Shown piece after piece: positions 32,534-41,499 of a DNA stretch of 64,000 nt (positions are counted from its first letter, which is position 1; every line of letters begins with the position of its first letter). This DNA comes from Longimicrobium sp. (lineage in GTDB: Bacteria; Gemmatimonadota; Gemmatimonadetes; Longimicrobiales; Longimicrobiaceae). The translations under genes and the position numbers were made by a program. The DNA lies in NCBI RefSeq assembly GCF_036388275.1, contig NZ_DASVSF010000113.1:62001-126000 (forward strand), read 5' to 3'. Below the pieces are notes generated by a model. It did no database searches. It was not told where the DNA came from and saw only the letters and a program-made list of their open reading frames with translations.

Positions 32534-33037
32534 TCAGGGGAGCGACGTCCGAAGCGTTGCCATCGGGAGGAACATGGGCTGGGGTAGCTTCGAAGGCGGG
32601 ATCACCTGGAATCCGTATCTCTCGTAAAAGCCCATGACGTCGGTACTCTTCGCGTCTACCAGCACCCCGAGAGCGGCACTGAGTTCGGCGGCCCGCAATG
32701 AGGTTTGCAGAGCGTGTTTGAGGAGGTCGCGGCCAAGCCCCCGGCCGTGGCGGCGCTCGTCGGTTGCGAGCTTTCCGATCAGGATCGCGGGAATCGGGTA
32801 ACGGGGAAGCCGTTGGGTGACAATCGCGGCTAGCTGGTCGGCCGCGATCGAGGTGTTGCTCAGGGCGTAGTAGCCCAAGAGGACGCGTGACGCGGGATCG
32901 TCCACCGCTACGTAGATGCGGCTAAGCCCACTCTCATGGTTCGAGAGAGCGTGCTTGCGGAGGAACGTGTCCAGAGCGGGCTCTCCGCAACGGAAGCCCT
33001 CCCGATCATCTCCTCTTTCCAGCGGCCGGATGACCAT
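32534..33037 (-). CDS. GNAT acetyltransferase toxin (TacT-like)
   Basis: A 167-residue GCN5-related N-acetyltransferase. It opens with IRPLERGDDREGFRCGEPALDTFLRKHA, the LDxFLR(K/R)xA signature of toxin-type GNATs, and contains the acetyl-CoA loop RRHGRGLG and FYERYGFQ with the usual tyrosine. Proteins of this type acetylate the amino group of charged tRNAs and stop translation. It begins 3 bp after the RHH-type gene ends, typical of an antitoxin-first module. Assignment as toxin is by family and context. Confidence 0.85.
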   Translation of the reverse strand: MVIRPLERGDDREGFRCGEPALDTFLRKHALSNHESGLSRIYVAVDDPASRVLLGYYALSNTSIAADQLAAIVTQRLPRYPIPAILIGKLATDERRHGRGLGRDLLKHALQTSLRAAELSAALGVLVDAKSTDVMGFYERYGFQVIPPSKLPQPMFLPMATLRTSLP

Positions 33038-33040
33038 CGG

Positions 33041-33391
33041 TCACGACGCTTCCATACCGGCTGCATCGGCCCCCATCAGGGCTCGGAGCGCATCCGTGGG
33101 TTCCGGCGGGCGGGTGATCAACCGCTGAACGAACGCGAAGCCCTCGGGTTCCAGGTTGTAGGTGGCCGTCCTTCGCGCGCGGTCCAAAAGGGGATTGACT
33201 ACTTCCCTGACCCGCGTTCCGGCCGCGTCCATGCTCCCGACCCGACGCCCGGCCAGGGATTCTTCAACGGCCCACGCGAACAACGAGACAGCGTTTCGTA
33301 CCAGATCGGAACTGCCGGTTTCCAGGAGCTTCTGGATTCGCTCGATCTGTTCGATGTCAGCTCGTTCCTTGATCTTCGTCTCAATGCGCAT
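33041..33391 (-). CDS. RHH-type antitoxin with DUF1778-like tail (TacA-like)
   Basis: A 116-residue protein placed immediately before a GNAT toxin gene. Residues 1-50 look like a ribbon-helix-helix DNA-binding region (RIETKIKERAD, then LLETGSSDLVRNAVSLFAWAVEE). The C-terminus EGFAFVQRLITRPPEPTDALRALM resembles the toxin-blocking end of DUF1778 (TacA) antitoxins (F..L..PPEP...L..L). The ATG at 33391 has a GGAGAAGAG ribosome site. I infer that it represses its own operon and neutralises the acetyltransferase. The RHH region is longer than in plain TacA, so it may be a hybrid type. Confidence 0.78.
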   Translation of the reverse strand: MRIETKIKERADIEQIERIQKLLETGSSDLVRNAVSLFAWAVEESLAGRRVGSMDAAGTRVREVVNPLLDRARRTATYNLEPEGFAFVQRLITRPPEPTDALRALMGADAAGMEAS

Positions 33392-33469
33392 CTCTTCTCC
33401 GGGTGTGCGGAAGCATTGATACACTGAAGCTTGCGGCTCAGTTCCCGGAGTTCTCCGGGCCTGCGACCG

Positions 33470-34948
33470 CTATTTTCCGGAAGCCGGGGTGCCGGATCTA
33501 GCAGGAACCAGCCTTTCTTCCGGCGTTTTGACCGGGAGGCCCGCGGCGTGCCAGGCCTGGTATCCGCCGGTGAGGTTCATGACGTCGGTGATGCCGTGGG
33601 CCTGCAGGACGCTTGCGGCGATGGCGGAGCGCGCGCCTCCCTGGCACTGCAGCACCACCGGCTTCCCTGTTTGCACCTCGTCCAGGCGGTCCGGCAGGTA
33701 GCCCAGGGGAACGTTGGGGACCGACGGCAGGTGGCCGGCGTCCCACTCCGCGCGCCCCCGCACGTCGATCACCTCCACGTCGCCCGCCTCCATCCGCGCC
33801 CGCAACTCCGCCGCCGTGATCTGCGGAATGCGCTCCATCGGCCGGCCGGAGCTCGCCCACGCCGCCACCGCGTCGCTCCCGAACCAGCCGGCCACCTCGT
33901 CCAGCCCGATCATCGCCAAGTCCTTTACCGCCTCGGCCACGGCCGCGCCCGACTCGTCGGCCATGAGCAGATAGAACGGCTGGCCGAAGGGAACCAGCGA
34001 TCCCGCCCAGGTGCTGAACGACTTGTTGAACGGGATGTTGATGGTGCCCGGGACGTGCCCCTGGCCGAACGCGTCTGTGGAGCGCGTATCCACCACGGTC
34101 GCCCCGCCTTCCAGCAACGCCGCGAGCGTGTCCGCCTCCATCCGCGCCGGACGGGGGAAGCCGTTCAGCAGGGCCGGGCCTTCGCGGTTGATGCGCTTCA
34201 TCTGCGCGAAGTACTTCGGCGGCTCGGGCTGGCCAGCCAGCACCGTGCGGACGAATGCGTCCTCGCTTTCTTCCGACACCGCCCAGTTGAACAGCTTTTC
34301 GTAGCCGAGCGTGCTGTGCGGAATGGCGCTCATCCCCTTACCGCAGGCGGAGCCGGCGCCGTGCCCCGGCCAGATCTGCAGCCAGTCGGGCTGCTCGGCC
34401 TTGAAGCGCCGCAGGCTGGCGAACAGGCTGCGCGCCCCCGCTTCCATGGTTCCCGCCACGCCGGCCGCCTTTTCCAGCAGGTCCGGCCGCCCCACGTCGC
34501 CCACGAAGATGAAGTCGCCGGTCACCGCGGCGATGGGCCGGTCGGCGGCCGCCGCGTCGGTGATCAGAAAGCTCAGGTGCTCCGGCGTGTGCCCGGGCGT
34601 GTGAAGCACCGTCACCCGCACGTTCCCTACGGAGAACCGGTCGCCGTCGCGCACCAGCGTCGCGCCGTCCGCCGCGGCAAAGGCGTACTGCCAGTCGTCG
34701 CCCCCCTCGGCCGAGAGGTAGAGGCGCGCGCCGGTGCGCGCCGCCAGCTCGCGGCTTCCCGAGACGTAGTCGGCGTGGATGTGCGTTTCCGTCACCGCTG
34801 TCACGCGAAGCTTCTCCGCCTCCCCGGCGCGCACGTACTGCTCCACGTCTCGGTTGGGGTCTACCACCAGCGCGTCGCCGGTGGCGCCGCAGCCGATCAG
34901 GTAGCTGGCCTGCGCGAGCTTTTCGTCGTAGAAGCGCTTGACGATCAT
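33470..34948 (-). CDS. MBL-fold persulfide dioxygenase-like protein with two rhodanese domains
   Basis: A 492-residue sulfur-metabolism enzyme. The metallo-beta-lactamase domain (1-250) has the ETHIHADYVSG metal motif, HTPGHTPEHLSF and GDFIFVGDVGRPDLL, as in ETHE1/Blh persulfide dioxygenases. A first rhodanese-like domain (about 260-360) has LLMADESG where the catalytic Cys loop should be, so it is inactive. The second (about 375-475) has LQCQGGARSA with an active-site cysteine. CstB-like proteins with this layout oxidise persulfides to sulfite or thiosulfate. The gene stands alone. Confidence 0.88.
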   Translation of the reverse strand: MIVKRFYDEKLAQASYLIGCGATGDALVVDPNRDVEQYVRAGEAEKLRVTAVTETHIHADYVSGSRELAARTGARLYLSAEGGDDWQYAFAAADGATLVRDGDRFSVGNVRVTVLHTPGHTPEHLSFLITDAAAADRPIAAVTGDFIFVGDVGRPDLLEKAAGVAGTMEAGARSLFASLRRFKAEQPDWLQIWPGHGAGSACGKGMSAIPHSTLGYEKLFNWAVSEESEDAFVRTVLAGQPEPPKYFAQMKRINREGPALLNGFPRPARMEADTLAALLEGGATVVDTRSTDAFGQGHVPGTINIPFNKSFSTWAGSLVPFGQPFYLLMADESGAAVAEAVKDLAMIGLDEVAGWFGSDAVAAWASSGRPMERIPQITAAELRARMEAGDVEVIDVRGRAEWDAGHLPSVPNVPLGYLPDRLDEVQTGKPVVLQCQGGARSAIAASVLQAHGITDVMNLTGGYQAWHAAGLPVKTPEERLVPARSGTPASGK

Positions 34949-35189
34949 GACAGTGCGTGGGTGCGGGTGCGTGGGTCCGGAACCATCCCGAAGGTAACAG
35001 GTCGGCGCGCGTTCCGCCGCCTCCGGCGCGGAGAATCACAAGAATAGGCGGTTGGTGGCGGGTGCCGTGCGACGTTGCGAATGTTATCGTTAGGCACACG
35101 ACCACGCGCGCGGCACCGGTCCGCGCAACCTCATCTCCCGAAGACGCAAGCCCGGTGGGCGGGCGGTCGCAGCCCGGAGTCCGTACCCG

Positions 35190-36305
35190 GTGGAAAAGAT
35201 CATTGCGGCGGCGGTGGAGCGCGGGGCCAGCGACATCCACGTGAAGGGCGGCGACTTCGTTCGCGCGCGCATCAACGGGCGCCTGGTGCCGCTCACCAGG
35301 CAGAAGCTGACGCCCGACCATTCGCGCGCTTTTGCCCTGAAGGTGCTGCCGACCGAGCGCGCGCGGTCGCAGATCGACGAGATGATGGACTTCGACTGCT
35401 CGTGGGGGCTGTCGGGGACGGGGCGGTTCCGCGTGAACATCATGCGGCAGCGCGGAAGCTTCAACGTGATCCTGCGCGTGATCCCCTTCGAGGTGCCCAC
35501 GCTGGAAAGCCTGGGGCTGCCGAGAGTCGTGGAGCAGATGGCGCTGGCCGAGCGCGGGCTGGTGCTGGTGACGGGCGTGACGGGGAGCGGCAAGACGTCG
35601 ACGATGGCCGCGATGATCCAGCACATGAACCTGCATTCCGAGCGCCACATCGTCACGCTGGAAGACCCCATCGAGTTCCTTCACCGCGACAACCACAGCT
35701 CCATCTCGCAGCGCGAGGTGGGCACCGACACCGACTCGTTCCACAAGGGGCTGCGGGCGGCGCTGCGTCAGGACCCGGACGTGATCCTGATCGGCGAGAT
35801 GCGCGACAGCGAAACCATCGAAATCGCGCTGAAGGCCGCCGAAACGGGGCACCTGGTGATCAGCACGCTGCACACCAAGGACGCCACCAACACCATCTCC
35901 CGCCTGATCGCCGCCTTTCCAACCGACGAGCAGAACACGGTGCGGCTGCGGCTTTCCGACGCGCTTCACGGGGTGATCTCGCAGCGCCTGCTCCCCCGGG
36001 CAGAGGGCCAGGGCCGCGCGGTGGCGGCGGAGGTGATGCTGCGCACGGGGACCATTGAAGATTGCATCCGCGACCCCGACCGCACCACGGAAATCCGCGA
36101 CCACATCGCCGCCGGGCGCGAGAGCTACGGGATGCAAACGTTCGACCAGCACCTGGCGGACCTTGTGCGCGCCGGCACCGTCAGCTTCGAGGTGGCGCGC
36201 GCGGCGGCCAGCAACCCGGGCGACTTCGACCTGCACGCACGCCTGGCCGCCCCCTCCTCCGCCGACGCGGACCTGAGCGGGATCATGATGGGCTCCAGCT
36301 ACTGA
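35190..36305 (+). CDS. pilT: Type IV pilus retraction ATPase PilT
   Basis: A 371-residue secretion ATPase. It starts with GTG at 35190 (MEKIIAAAVERGASDIHVKGG) without a strong ribosome site. The Walker A box is GVTGSGKT, the Asp box EDPIEFLH, Walker B DPDVILIGEMRD and the His box ISTLHTKDA, with RLRLSDALHGVISQRLLPR as the PilT-specific end. PilT hexamers depolymerise pilin to drive twitching. No pilB, pilC or pilin gene is nearby, so the apparatus is encoded elsewhere. Its stop overlaps the start of the nuclease gene by one base. Confidence 0.93.
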   Translation: MEKIIAAAVERGASDIHVKGGDFVRARINGRLVPLTRQKLTPDHSRAFALKVLPTERARSQIDEMMDFDCSWGLSGTGRFRVNIMRQRGSFNVILRVIPFEVPTLESLGLPRVVEQMALAERGLVLVTGVTGSGKTSTMAAMIQHMNLHSERHIVTLEDPIEFLHRDNHSSISQREVGTDTDSFHKGLRAALRQDPDVILIGEMRDSETIEIALKAAETGHLVISTLHTKDATNTISRLIAAFPTDEQNTVRLRLSDALHGVISQRLLPRAEGQGRAVAAEVMLRTGTIEDCIRDPDRTTEIRDHIAAGRESYGMQTFDQHLADLVRAGTVSFEVARAAASNPGDFDLHARLAAPSSADADLSGIMMGSSY

Positions 36306-36928
36306 TGGGCCTTCGGCGAGCGGGCAGCTGGATGCTTCTCGCGGCCGCATTTGCCGCCTGCGAGCCGCCACCGGTGGAGGACGCGGGCACGCCCGGCGCC
36401 ACGCCGTCGATCGTCCCCACGATCGAGTTCGGACCCAAGGAGGAACGCAACTCGGCCGCCGCGTCCCGACGTTCCGACGATCGAGACGCGGGGGGACTGG
36501 CGTGCGTTGTGGCGCACGACGGGATCCGCGACGGCGACACGCTGCGCTGCAGGGATGGCCAGCGCGTGCGCCTGCTGATGATCGACGCGCCCGAGCTGGG
36601 CCAGGGCGCCAGCGGCGAGGCGGCGGGCGATGCCCTGCGCGCGCTCGCCCCGCCGGGAACCCGCGTGCGCCTGGAAACGGACGTGCGGGAGCGGGACCAG
36701 TTCGAGCGCCTCCTGGCATACGCCTGGCTGCCAGACGGGCGGATGGTCAACGAAGAGATGGCGCGGTCGGGATATGCAGTGGCGCTCGTCTATCCCCCGA
36801 ACGTGCGCCACGCGGACCGCATCCGCGCGGCCGTGCGGCAGGCCCGGGCGGCTCGCCGGGGGCTGTGGGCGGAAGGCGGCTTCGATTGCGAACCGCGGGA
36901 GTGGCGCGCGGGCCAGTGCGAGCGCTGA
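36305..36928 (+). CDS. Staphylococcal-nuclease-like (thermonuclease) lipoprotein
   Basis: A 207-residue protein with a short signal, LLAAAFAACEPPP (lipid Cys near 19), a disordered Pro/Glu/Ser linker to about 65, and an SNase OB-fold domain. Active-site residues of Staphylococcus nuclease have counterparts: DGDTL (calcium Asp), RVRLLMIDAPE (Arg35, Asp40 and Glu43 equivalents) and DQFERLLAYAW (Arg87 equivalent). It should cut nucleic acid outside the cytoplasmic membrane. The ATG overlaps the pilT TGA, so the two are coupled; DNA degradation beside a pilus motor hints at, but does not prove, a link to DNA uptake. Confidence 0.85.
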   Translation: MGLRRAGSWMLLAAAFAACEPPPVEDAGTPGATPSIVPTIEFGPKEERNSAAASRRSDDRDAGGLACVVAHDGIRDGDTLRCRDGQRVRLLMIDAPELGQGASGEAAGDALRALAPPGTRVRLETDVRERDQFERLLAYAWLPDGRMVNEEMARSGYAVALVYPPNVRHADRIRAAVRQARAARRGLWAEGGFDCEPREWRAGQCER

Positions 36929-36969
36929 TCCCTCTACCCGCTGACGTAGTTTCGTTTCCAGGAGGTACA

Positions 36970-38541
36970 GTGAACTGCATGCGATCTCTGCTTCGTGGAT
37001 GGATGGCGGCCCTTGCCGTGGCGCTTCCCCTCGTCTTCGGCAGCGCCGCTTCGGGCGAGGCCCAGACGCCGCGCTTCGAGGTCCGGGAAGCCGGGATCGA
37101 GGAGATCCACCGGGCATTCCGCGCCGGCCAGCTGACCGCACGGGCGCTGGTGGCGGCGCACCTGGCGCGCATCGACGCATACGACCGGCGGGGCCCCTAC
37201 CTGAATTCGCTGATCACCGTGAATCCCGACGCACTGGCGGTGGCGGATTCGCTGGATCGGCAGTTCCAGCGGACGGGGCGGCTGATGGGACCGCTCCACG
37301 GGATTCCGGTGATCGTCAAGGACAACTACGACACCCGGGACCTGCCCACCACCGCGGGTTCGCTCGCGCTCGCCGGCTCCGTTCCCCCGGACGACGCGTT
37401 CCAGGTGCGCCGCCTGCGGGAGGCCGGCGCCATCGTCCTGGCCAAGAGCAACATGGCCGAGTTTGCCTTCACGCCGTACGAGACCGTGGGGTCCATGCTC
37501 CCCGGCTACACCCGCAACCCGTACGACCTCACCCGCGGCACCGCCGGGTCCAGCGGCGGCACGGCGGCGGCGGTGGCGGCGAGCCTGGGCGTGGTGGGGC
37601 TGGGCACCGACACGGGCAACTCCATCCGCGGACCCGCCTCGCACACGGCGCTGGTCGGCATCCGCTCCACCATGGGGCTGACCAGCCGCGACGGGATCGT
37701 GCCCCTGTACCTGGACCGCGACGTGGGTGGGCCCATGGCGCGCACCATGGCCGACGCGGTGCGGGTGCTGGACGTCATCGCTGGACCCGACCCCGCGGAC
37801 CCCGTCACTGCCGAGAGCCGTGGGCGCGTGCCGCGCGAGGGGTACGCCGCGCACCTCCGCGCCGACGGCCTTCGCGGCAAGCGGATCGGCGTGGTGCGGC
37901 AGCTGTCGAACACCCCGACCACCGACACCGCGGTGCTGGCGCGCTTCGAGGAGGCGCTGCGGGTGATGCGGAACGCGGGCGCGGAGGTGGTGGACGTGCA
38001 GATCCCGGAACTGGACACCATCTCGGGCTCCCTGTGGTGCGGGCGCTTCAAGACGGACATCAACGCCTACCTGGCGAGCCTGGGGGCGCGTGCCCCCGTG
38101 AAGAGCCTCGACGAGATCGTGGCGTCGGGGAAGTTCCACCCGTCGATCGCGGGGCGCCTGCGTGAGTTCCAGCGCTTCACCTCTCCGGAGGAGGACGAGG
38201 CGTGCCGCGAGGCCGTCGCCAACGTGCCCAAGCTACGCGCGGGGGTGCGGGCCGTGCTCTCGTCCGGGCGGCTGCACGCACTGGTGTACCCCACGTGGAG
38301 CAACCCGCCCCGCCTGATCGGGGATCTCAACACCCCGCATGGCAACAACAGCTGGCAGCTCTCGCCTCCCACCGGCTTTCCGGCCATCTCGGTGCCGATG
38401 GGCTACGTGCAGGGGAACCTTCCCACCGGGCTCCAGATCCTGGGTGACGCCTGGAGCGAACCGGTGCTGATCCAGATCGGGTACGCCTTCGAGCAGGCGA
38501 CCCGGCACCGCCGCCCGCCGCAGTCGACACCGCCGCTGTAA
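36970..38541 (+). CDS. Exported amidase (amidase signature family)
   Basis: A 523-residue amidase-signature hydrolase with an N-terminal signal (GWMAALAVALPLVFGSAASGEA). The Ser-cisSer-Lys triad is visible: Lys in IPVIVKDNYDT, cis-Ser in GTAGSSGGTAAAVAAS and the nucleophile in GTDTGNSIRGPAS (Asn instead of the second Gly of GGSIR). It resembles secreted amidases of the glutamyl-tRNA amidotransferase A superfamily without tRNA role. AGGAGG at 36960-36965 sits 4 nt before GTG 36970 and 13 nt before ATG 36979; I use the GTG. Substrate unknown. Confidence 0.87.
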   Translation: MNCMRSLLRGWMAALAVALPLVFGSAASGEAQTPRFEVREAGIEEIHRAFRAGQLTARALVAAHLARIDAYDRRGPYLNSLITVNPDALAVADSLDRQFQRTGRLMGPLHGIPVIVKDNYDTRDLPTTAGSLALAGSVPPDDAFQVRRLREAGAIVLAKSNMAEFAFTPYETVGSMLPGYTRNPYDLTRGTAGSSGGTAAAVAASLGVVGLGTDTGNSIRGPASHTALVGIRSTMGLTSRDGIVPLYLDRDVGGPMARTMADAVRVLDVIAGPDPADPVTAESRGRVPREGYAAHLRADGLRGKRIGVVRQLSNTPTTDTAVLARFEEALRVMRNAGAEVVDVQIPELDTISGSLWCGRFKTDINAYLASLGARAPVKSLDEIVASGKFHPSIAGRLREFQRFTSPEEDEACREAVANVPKLRAGVRAVLSSGRLHALVYPTWSNPPRLIGDLNTPHGNNSWQLSPPTGFPAISVPMGYVQGNLPTGLQILGDAWSEPVLIQIGYAFEQATRHRRPPQSTPPL

Positions 38542-38737
38542 GGCCTCTACGCTGATGGTGCATCTACCTGGATGGGCTCTATGATCTCTACGATGTTGCT
38601 AGTTCGAGTGCTCCTGGTTCTCCTGCCGGCTGCCGCATTCACTGCAGCGCGCGCGCGACCAGCTGCAGGCCATGCGCCCCACGAATGATCCGGGTGGCGA
38701 CATCGTGCTGTGACTCCGCAAATCGCTGATGGAAACA
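38542..38737 (+). other. Short gap with possible gene remnant
   Basis: A 35-codon ORF at 38581-38688 begins with a signal-like hydrophobic stretch (LLVRVLLVLLPAAAFTAA). In the next frame the same stretch ends with RDQLQAMRPTNDPGGDIVL before a TGA at 38711-38713, which looks more like protein than the first frame does. One frameshift would join a signal peptide to that tail, so this may be a decayed small secreted protein. Weak evidence only. Confidence 0.25.
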
Positions 38738-38772
38738 AGAACCGCCTCGGGATGCGCTCCCAGGCGGTTCTT
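38738..38772. terminator. Bidirectional terminator between convergent genes
   Basis: AGAACCGCCT and AGGCGGTTCT form a perfect 10-bp stem, extended inward by GGGA/TCCC, followed by TTTC on the right and preceded by AAACA on the left. It lies between the amidase (+) and the phosphodiesterase (-), which converge here. Confidence 0.75.
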
Positions 38773-38811
38773 TCGTTGGCGCCTGTCGTATGCTGCAGGC
38801 GGTACCGCCCG

Positions 38812-40509
38812 TCAGCGGGCGCCGCCGGAGCCCAGCAGGTTCAGGATCAGCGGGGTGATGCTCAGTTGCGTGGGGTTCGGCCCCACGGCTCGCCGAACGC
38901 GGTCGCGGATTCTGTCGCCGGAGGTGTTGGCGCGGGCGACGAGGAGAGGAATCTCGCTATCCTGCGCGGTGGGGCTGCCGTGCCACGACTGGTAGTGCCC
39001 CGAAAAGTAGTATCGATCCGCGACGGGAAGATGCATTCCGGTGCGCGCCAGCAGCAGCACGTCTCCCGCGCGGTGGCCATAGGGGCCGGCGGCCAGCCCG
39101 TGCAGCCGCCGCTCCAGGTCCAGCAGCTCCGGCCGTGGATGCGCGGCCAGGTACTCGCGGATGGGCACCAGCCGGGTGCCGTCCCACACCTGGAAGGGGA
39201 GCGCGTCCTGCCCCGGCGCGCGTGGCTGCCGCGCGAACACCAGGTCCAGTGTGCCGCGAAGGCCTGGGACGCCCGCGCCGGTCCGGTTCGCGGCGTCGAA
39301 CGCGCGGACGACGGGGAGCACGTCTTCCCGCAGCCGCGGCGGCCGCTTCCAGTCGCACGGAGCGCCCTGCTCGGCGCAGGTGGAGCGGTCGGCCAGGTAC
39401 ACGTAGGCAAACGCGCCCTGGTACGCCACCGTGGCCTGGTAGTCTTCCTCGTCCGGGTGCGGGTTCAGGCGCAGCGCGCGCACGCGAAAGCCCGCGTTCC
39501 GCAGCACCTGCGGCGGCTCGTCGTCGCCGTCGGTCCCTAACGAGTGGCGGTCGTCCGCCAGCACGGGCGTGTGGCCGTGGTCGGCGACGAACATCACCCA
39601 GGTGGAATCGAGCGCCCCCGCCCGGCGGTACGCTTCCAGCACCTCCCCCACCCGCGCGTCCACCACCTCGGCCAGGTACCGAAGCTGGTCGGTCAGAGGA
39701 TTGCGCGCCACGTGGGTGTACAGGTCTACCCCGGGAAAGTAGATCACCTGCAGGTCCGCCACGCCCCGGCTGTCGACGCTCTTCAGCAGGCTTTCCACGG
39801 CGGTGACGTCCAGTTCTTCGTACACCTCCTGGCCGGGCGACTCGCCGTTCACCAGCCCCTCGGCGGCCTCGGTGACGAGCCGCGTGTAGGCCCGCGGCTC
39901 CGGCATGGTCAGCAGGTCGGCGCCGCGGTGAAACGCCTGCAGCGACACGTACGACCGCACGCCGGCCCGCTCGTACACCGTGGGCACGCGCAGCACCTGC
40001 CCCATGTACTGGTCGGTAAACACCTTCAGGGCGTGCTCGTGCTCCGTCATGGTCACGGGCGCGGGCGCGTAGAAGCGCCGCTCCTCGCGCGCGAACCACT
40101 CGTTTCCCGGCACGCCCGTGTACGCCGGCGGCTGGCCCGTGAAGAGAGACGCCCACGCCGCGAAGGTGGTGGAGGGGAGCACGCTCAGCACGCCGGGCTG
40201 CATCCAGGCGTGCTCCCAGGTGCTGCTGTCGGGCGTCGGCCGGCCGAGGAGCGCGGCGACCCGCGGCATGCGCCCGGAGCTGACGGCGGTGCGCAGCGCG
40301 CCCTCGCCCACCCCATCCAGCGCAAAGACGAGCACGCGCGACCCGCCACGGGCCGGGCGCATGGGATCGCGCAGCACCTTTTCGCCGCCCTCCGCCACCA
40401 GCTCCACCATCTCGCGCGGGGCGTCGCCCTCGATCTCATAATACCAGACGACCCCCGCGGCGCCGAGCAGCGCCACGACGGCGAGGGTGATCCAGGCGCG
40501 CCGTTTCAT
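38812..40509 (-). CDS. Membrane-anchored alkaline-phosphatase-superfamily phosphodiesterase
   Basis: A 565-residue protein with an N-terminal membrane anchor (AWITLAVVALLGAAGVVWYY) and an extracytoplasmic type I phosphodiesterase/nucleotide pyrophosphatase-like domain. Metal sites: VFALDGVGEGAL at the start, the nucleophile region PSTTFAAWASLFTGQPP, YFPGVDLYTHVAR, FVADHGHTPVL and, near the end, YQSWHGS. These correspond to the two-zinc centre of the superfamily. The ATG at 40509 is chosen for the anchor. Substrate is not predictable; it converges on the amidase through a shared terminator. Confidence 0.85.
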   Translation of the reverse strand: MKRRAWITLAVVALLGAAGVVWYYEIEGDAPREMVELVAEGGEKVLRDPMRPARGGSRVLVFALDGVGEGALRTAVSSGRMPRVAALLGRPTPDSSTWEHAWMQPGVLSVLPSTTFAAWASLFTGQPPAYTGVPGNEWFAREERRFYAPAPVTMTEHEHALKVFTDQYMGQVLRVPTVYERAGVRSYVSLQAFHRGADLLTMPEPRAYTRLVTEAAEGLVNGESPGQEVYEELDVTAVESLLKSVDSRGVADLQVIYFPGVDLYTHVARNPLTDQLRYLAEVVDARVGEVLEAYRRAGALDSTWVMFVADHGHTPVLADDRHSLGTDGDDEPPQVLRNAGFRVRALRLNPHPDEEDYQATVAYQGAFAYVYLADRSTCAEQGAPCDWKRPPRLREDVLPVVRAFDAANRTGAGVPGLRGTLDLVFARQPRAPGQDALPFQVWDGTRLVPIREYLAAHPRPELLDLERRLHGLAAGPYGHRAGDVLLLARTGMHLPVADRYYFSGHYQSWHGSPTAQDSEIPLLVARANTSGDRIRDRVRRAVGPNPTQLSITPLILNLLGSGGAR

Positions 40510-40655
40510 CGTGGGAGAGCCGAACGTGCGGGCGGTGGCGGATGGGGTGCGCTGGACCGCGCGCCCCGTGCACAGGGATGAACGAAGGCGCGGGCTCGCA
40601 GGGACCATGCCCCGCGAGCCCGCGTCCGGCTCGAAGATGGGAAGCCGTCAGGCGG

Positions 40656-41210
40656 TCAGGCCGCGGCTCCGGCGGCGACCGGCTCCTCGTCCAGGATCAT
40701 GGACGAAAGCAGCGCCAGGTGCTGAGGCGTGCAGTACAGGCGGATCTCGCCCTTTTCGCCGGCGCGAACGCGGTCGCGCGTAAAGCAAACCACCCGCCGG
40801 TCGGCGCAGAGGCGGTCGAGCGCGCGGGCGGCGCGGGGGGTGTCGGCGTGGCCTTCGACGCTGCCGCCGTGGCGCTTCCAGTGCAGGTGAAGGGCGACTT
40901 CTTCGGCGGAGACGGCGTCGTGTACGGTGGGGTTGAACTGGTCTTCGTCGAGCATCTCCAGCACCAGCTCGCGGTCGCGCAGGTAGCGATAGGCGTCGCG
41001 GGCGTCCTTTTCGCAGCGGTCGTCGCAGGGCACCGCATCGGTATGCACGGCAACGACGTCGCAGCATTCGCTGCCCACCAGGGTGGCTTCGTCACCGGCT
41101 TTCCACCGGTCCAGCGCGGCTTTTTCGGCGACCTTCCTGTTCACGGCGTCCACGGCATAGCGGATCGTCTGGCGGAACGTGATTTCCACCTCGTAGCGCT
41201 TTTGGTCCAT
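40656..41210 (-). CDS. Hypothetical acidic protein with six cysteines
   Basis: I do not recognise this 184-residue protein. The ATG at 41210 has a GGAGAGGCGAGG leader with good Shine-Dalgarno match. The N-terminal part (RYEVEITFRQTIRYAVDAVNRKVAEKAALDRW) looks like an alpha/beta fold; the middle has ECCDVVAVHTDAVPCDDRCEKD with four cysteines in 18 residues, which might bind metal; the C-terminal part ends with YCTPQHLALLSSMI and an Ala-rich tail. No signal or membrane segment. It is not clearly linked to the phosphodiesterase downstream (146 bp gap). Confidence 0.6.
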   Translation of the reverse strand: MDQKRYEVEITFRQTIRYAVDAVNRKVAEKAALDRWKAGDEATLVGSECCDVVAVHTDAVPCDDRCEKDARDAYRYLRDRELVLEMLDEDQFNPTVHDAVSAEEVALHLHWKRHGGSVEGHADTPRAARALDRLCADRRVVCFTRDRVRAGEKGEIRLYCTPQHLALLSSMILDEEPVAAGAAA

Positions 41211-41499
41211 CCTCGCCTCTCCGGGGGGTGACTCAGAACGCGGGCCGCTGGGGCCGGCTGGGCGGCGGCAGAAGCCCGCAATGCGCGGCGTATCTGCCAA
41301 TATCGTGCTCACGTCGTGATACGCGTGATGGTGCAGAATATAATGGCAGATGGCACTTTAGTGTCTTGGGGATTTGTTCGGGTTGATAAACACGGAGAGT
41401 GAAAACGGTTTGGTGAGGCCGCAGGTGCTGATGGCGCATTCGGTTAGGGATGTGGATGGATGCGCGGGCAGGGATGGGGAGGAACTTCGGGCGGGGTTC

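Noticed and set aside
40656..41312. A longer start for the six-cysteine protein at 41312
   Set aside because: The GTG there lacks a ribosome site, whereas the ATG at 41210 has a strong one and the extra residues are low-complexity.
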